Position numbers and translations under genes: made by a program. The notes below the pieces were generated by a model. The model searched no databases, was not told the DNA's origin, and saw only the letters and a list, made by a program, of their open reading frames with translations. A stretch of DNA of 64,000 nt from Natrinema sp. DC36 (GTDB taxonomy: Archaea > Halobacteriota > Halobacteria > Halobacteriales > Natrialbaceae). Where the stretch lies: assembly GCF_020405225.1 (NCBI RefSeq), contig NZ_CP084472.1, positions 744,001-808,000 on the forward strand, in the 5' to 3' direction. Positions 63,760 to 64,000 of this stretch are shown here, in pieces (positions within the stretch are counted from its first letter, which is position 1; each line of letters starts with the position of its first letter).

Positions 63760-64000
63760 ATGATGGCTTCAGACGAATCGGTAGAGTCGATAACTGAAAA
63801 CGATTTACCTCGAGACGAGGCGTCCCTCGCTGCGGTACTCTTTCAGTCGATTCTTGGCGTTTTCGGTGTATTCCTCGGATTCGTGATGACCGCTGGTAGC
63901 GCTTTGAGTGCTGGAGGGACGATACACATGCTGTTTCTTCTGCTAGGAGTGGGTCTCCTCGTCAGTTCTGCGTACGTGTTATATCATACCGGAGCGAGTG
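63760..64000 (+). CDS. membrane protein, cut by the window end
   Basis: 80 residues visible from the ATG at 63760 (or the adjacent one at 63763): MMASDESVESITENDLPRDE, then two hydrophobic segments FQSILGVFGVFLGFVMTAGS and HMLFLLLGVGLLVSSAYVLY. No family can be named from this part. Less GC-rich than its neighbours. Confidence 0.6.
   Translation, partial: MMASDESVESITENDLPRDEASLAAVLFQSILGVFGVFLGFVMTAGSALSAGGTIHMLFLLLGVGLLVSSAYVLYHTGAS

Overview
This is a 64-kb stretch of haloarchaeal chromosome. The evidence is very acidic proteins, high GC, TATA-like boxes close to start codons, an archaeal-type NuoA-to-N operon without NuoEFG, an intron-containing tRNA-Gln, fused ADP-forming acyl-CoA synthetase, pyrBI, archaeal SAM synthetase and many haloarchaea-type regulators. 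A Natrialbaceae-like host is my guess; the sequence alone does not fix the genus.

Layout. 1-13.5 kb: a CBS protein fragment, a YihY membrane protein, a DHH phosphoesterase and the complete nuoA-B-CD-H-I-J1-J2-K-L-M-N operon, with most genes joined by ATGA overlaps. 13.8-22.9 kb: purK-purE, a silk-like lipoprotein, ribH, an aminotransferase, an HNH endonuclease, tRNA-Gln(TTG) with an intron, a phosphohexomutase and an alkaline-phosphatase-superfamily protein. 23.2-27.7 kb: an HTH_10 regulator, a Tat-exported beta-helix protein and a polysaccharide flippase, which look like a small surface-glycan locus. 27.9-28.6 kb: an IS6-type insertion sequence. 28.6-33.8 kb: acyl-CoA synthetase (ADP-forming), a phosphotransacetylase-like regulator, a PRC-barrel protein and a second DHH phosphoesterase.

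34.0-49.5 kb is a low-GC integrated element. It starts inside the 3' half of tRNA-Lys(CTT), ends at a duplicated but interrupted piece of the same tRNA, and carries a tyrosine recombinase at that end. Its cargo is (i) a winged-helix gene split by tandem in-frame stops and coupled to a zinc-ribbon/PD-(D/E)XK nuclease, (ii) a two-gene replication module with an archaeo-eukaryotic primase, (iii) a three-gene overlapping operon: Panacea/SocA-like protein, PD-(D/E)XK-like protein and a protein with the tRNA-guanine transglycosylase zinc signature, (iv) another stand-alone PD-(D/E)XK protein and small zinc-finger proteins. Between the genes lie long non-coding stretches with two families of repeated, foldable sequences. 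One family shows compensatory base changes between its two copies. This island is the part of the window most likely to hold an undescribed system.

49.7-64 kb: a second beta-helix protein, the decayed remains of an ABC permease, a second HTH_10 regulator, an enoyl-CoA hydratase/isomerase, a PRC-barrel protein, a glutamine-rich low-complexity protein, a TIM-barrel glycosidase-like protein, pyrI-pyrB, a RecA/KaiC-like protein, an FKBP isomerase, a CYTH protein, SAM synthetase and the start of a membrane protein.
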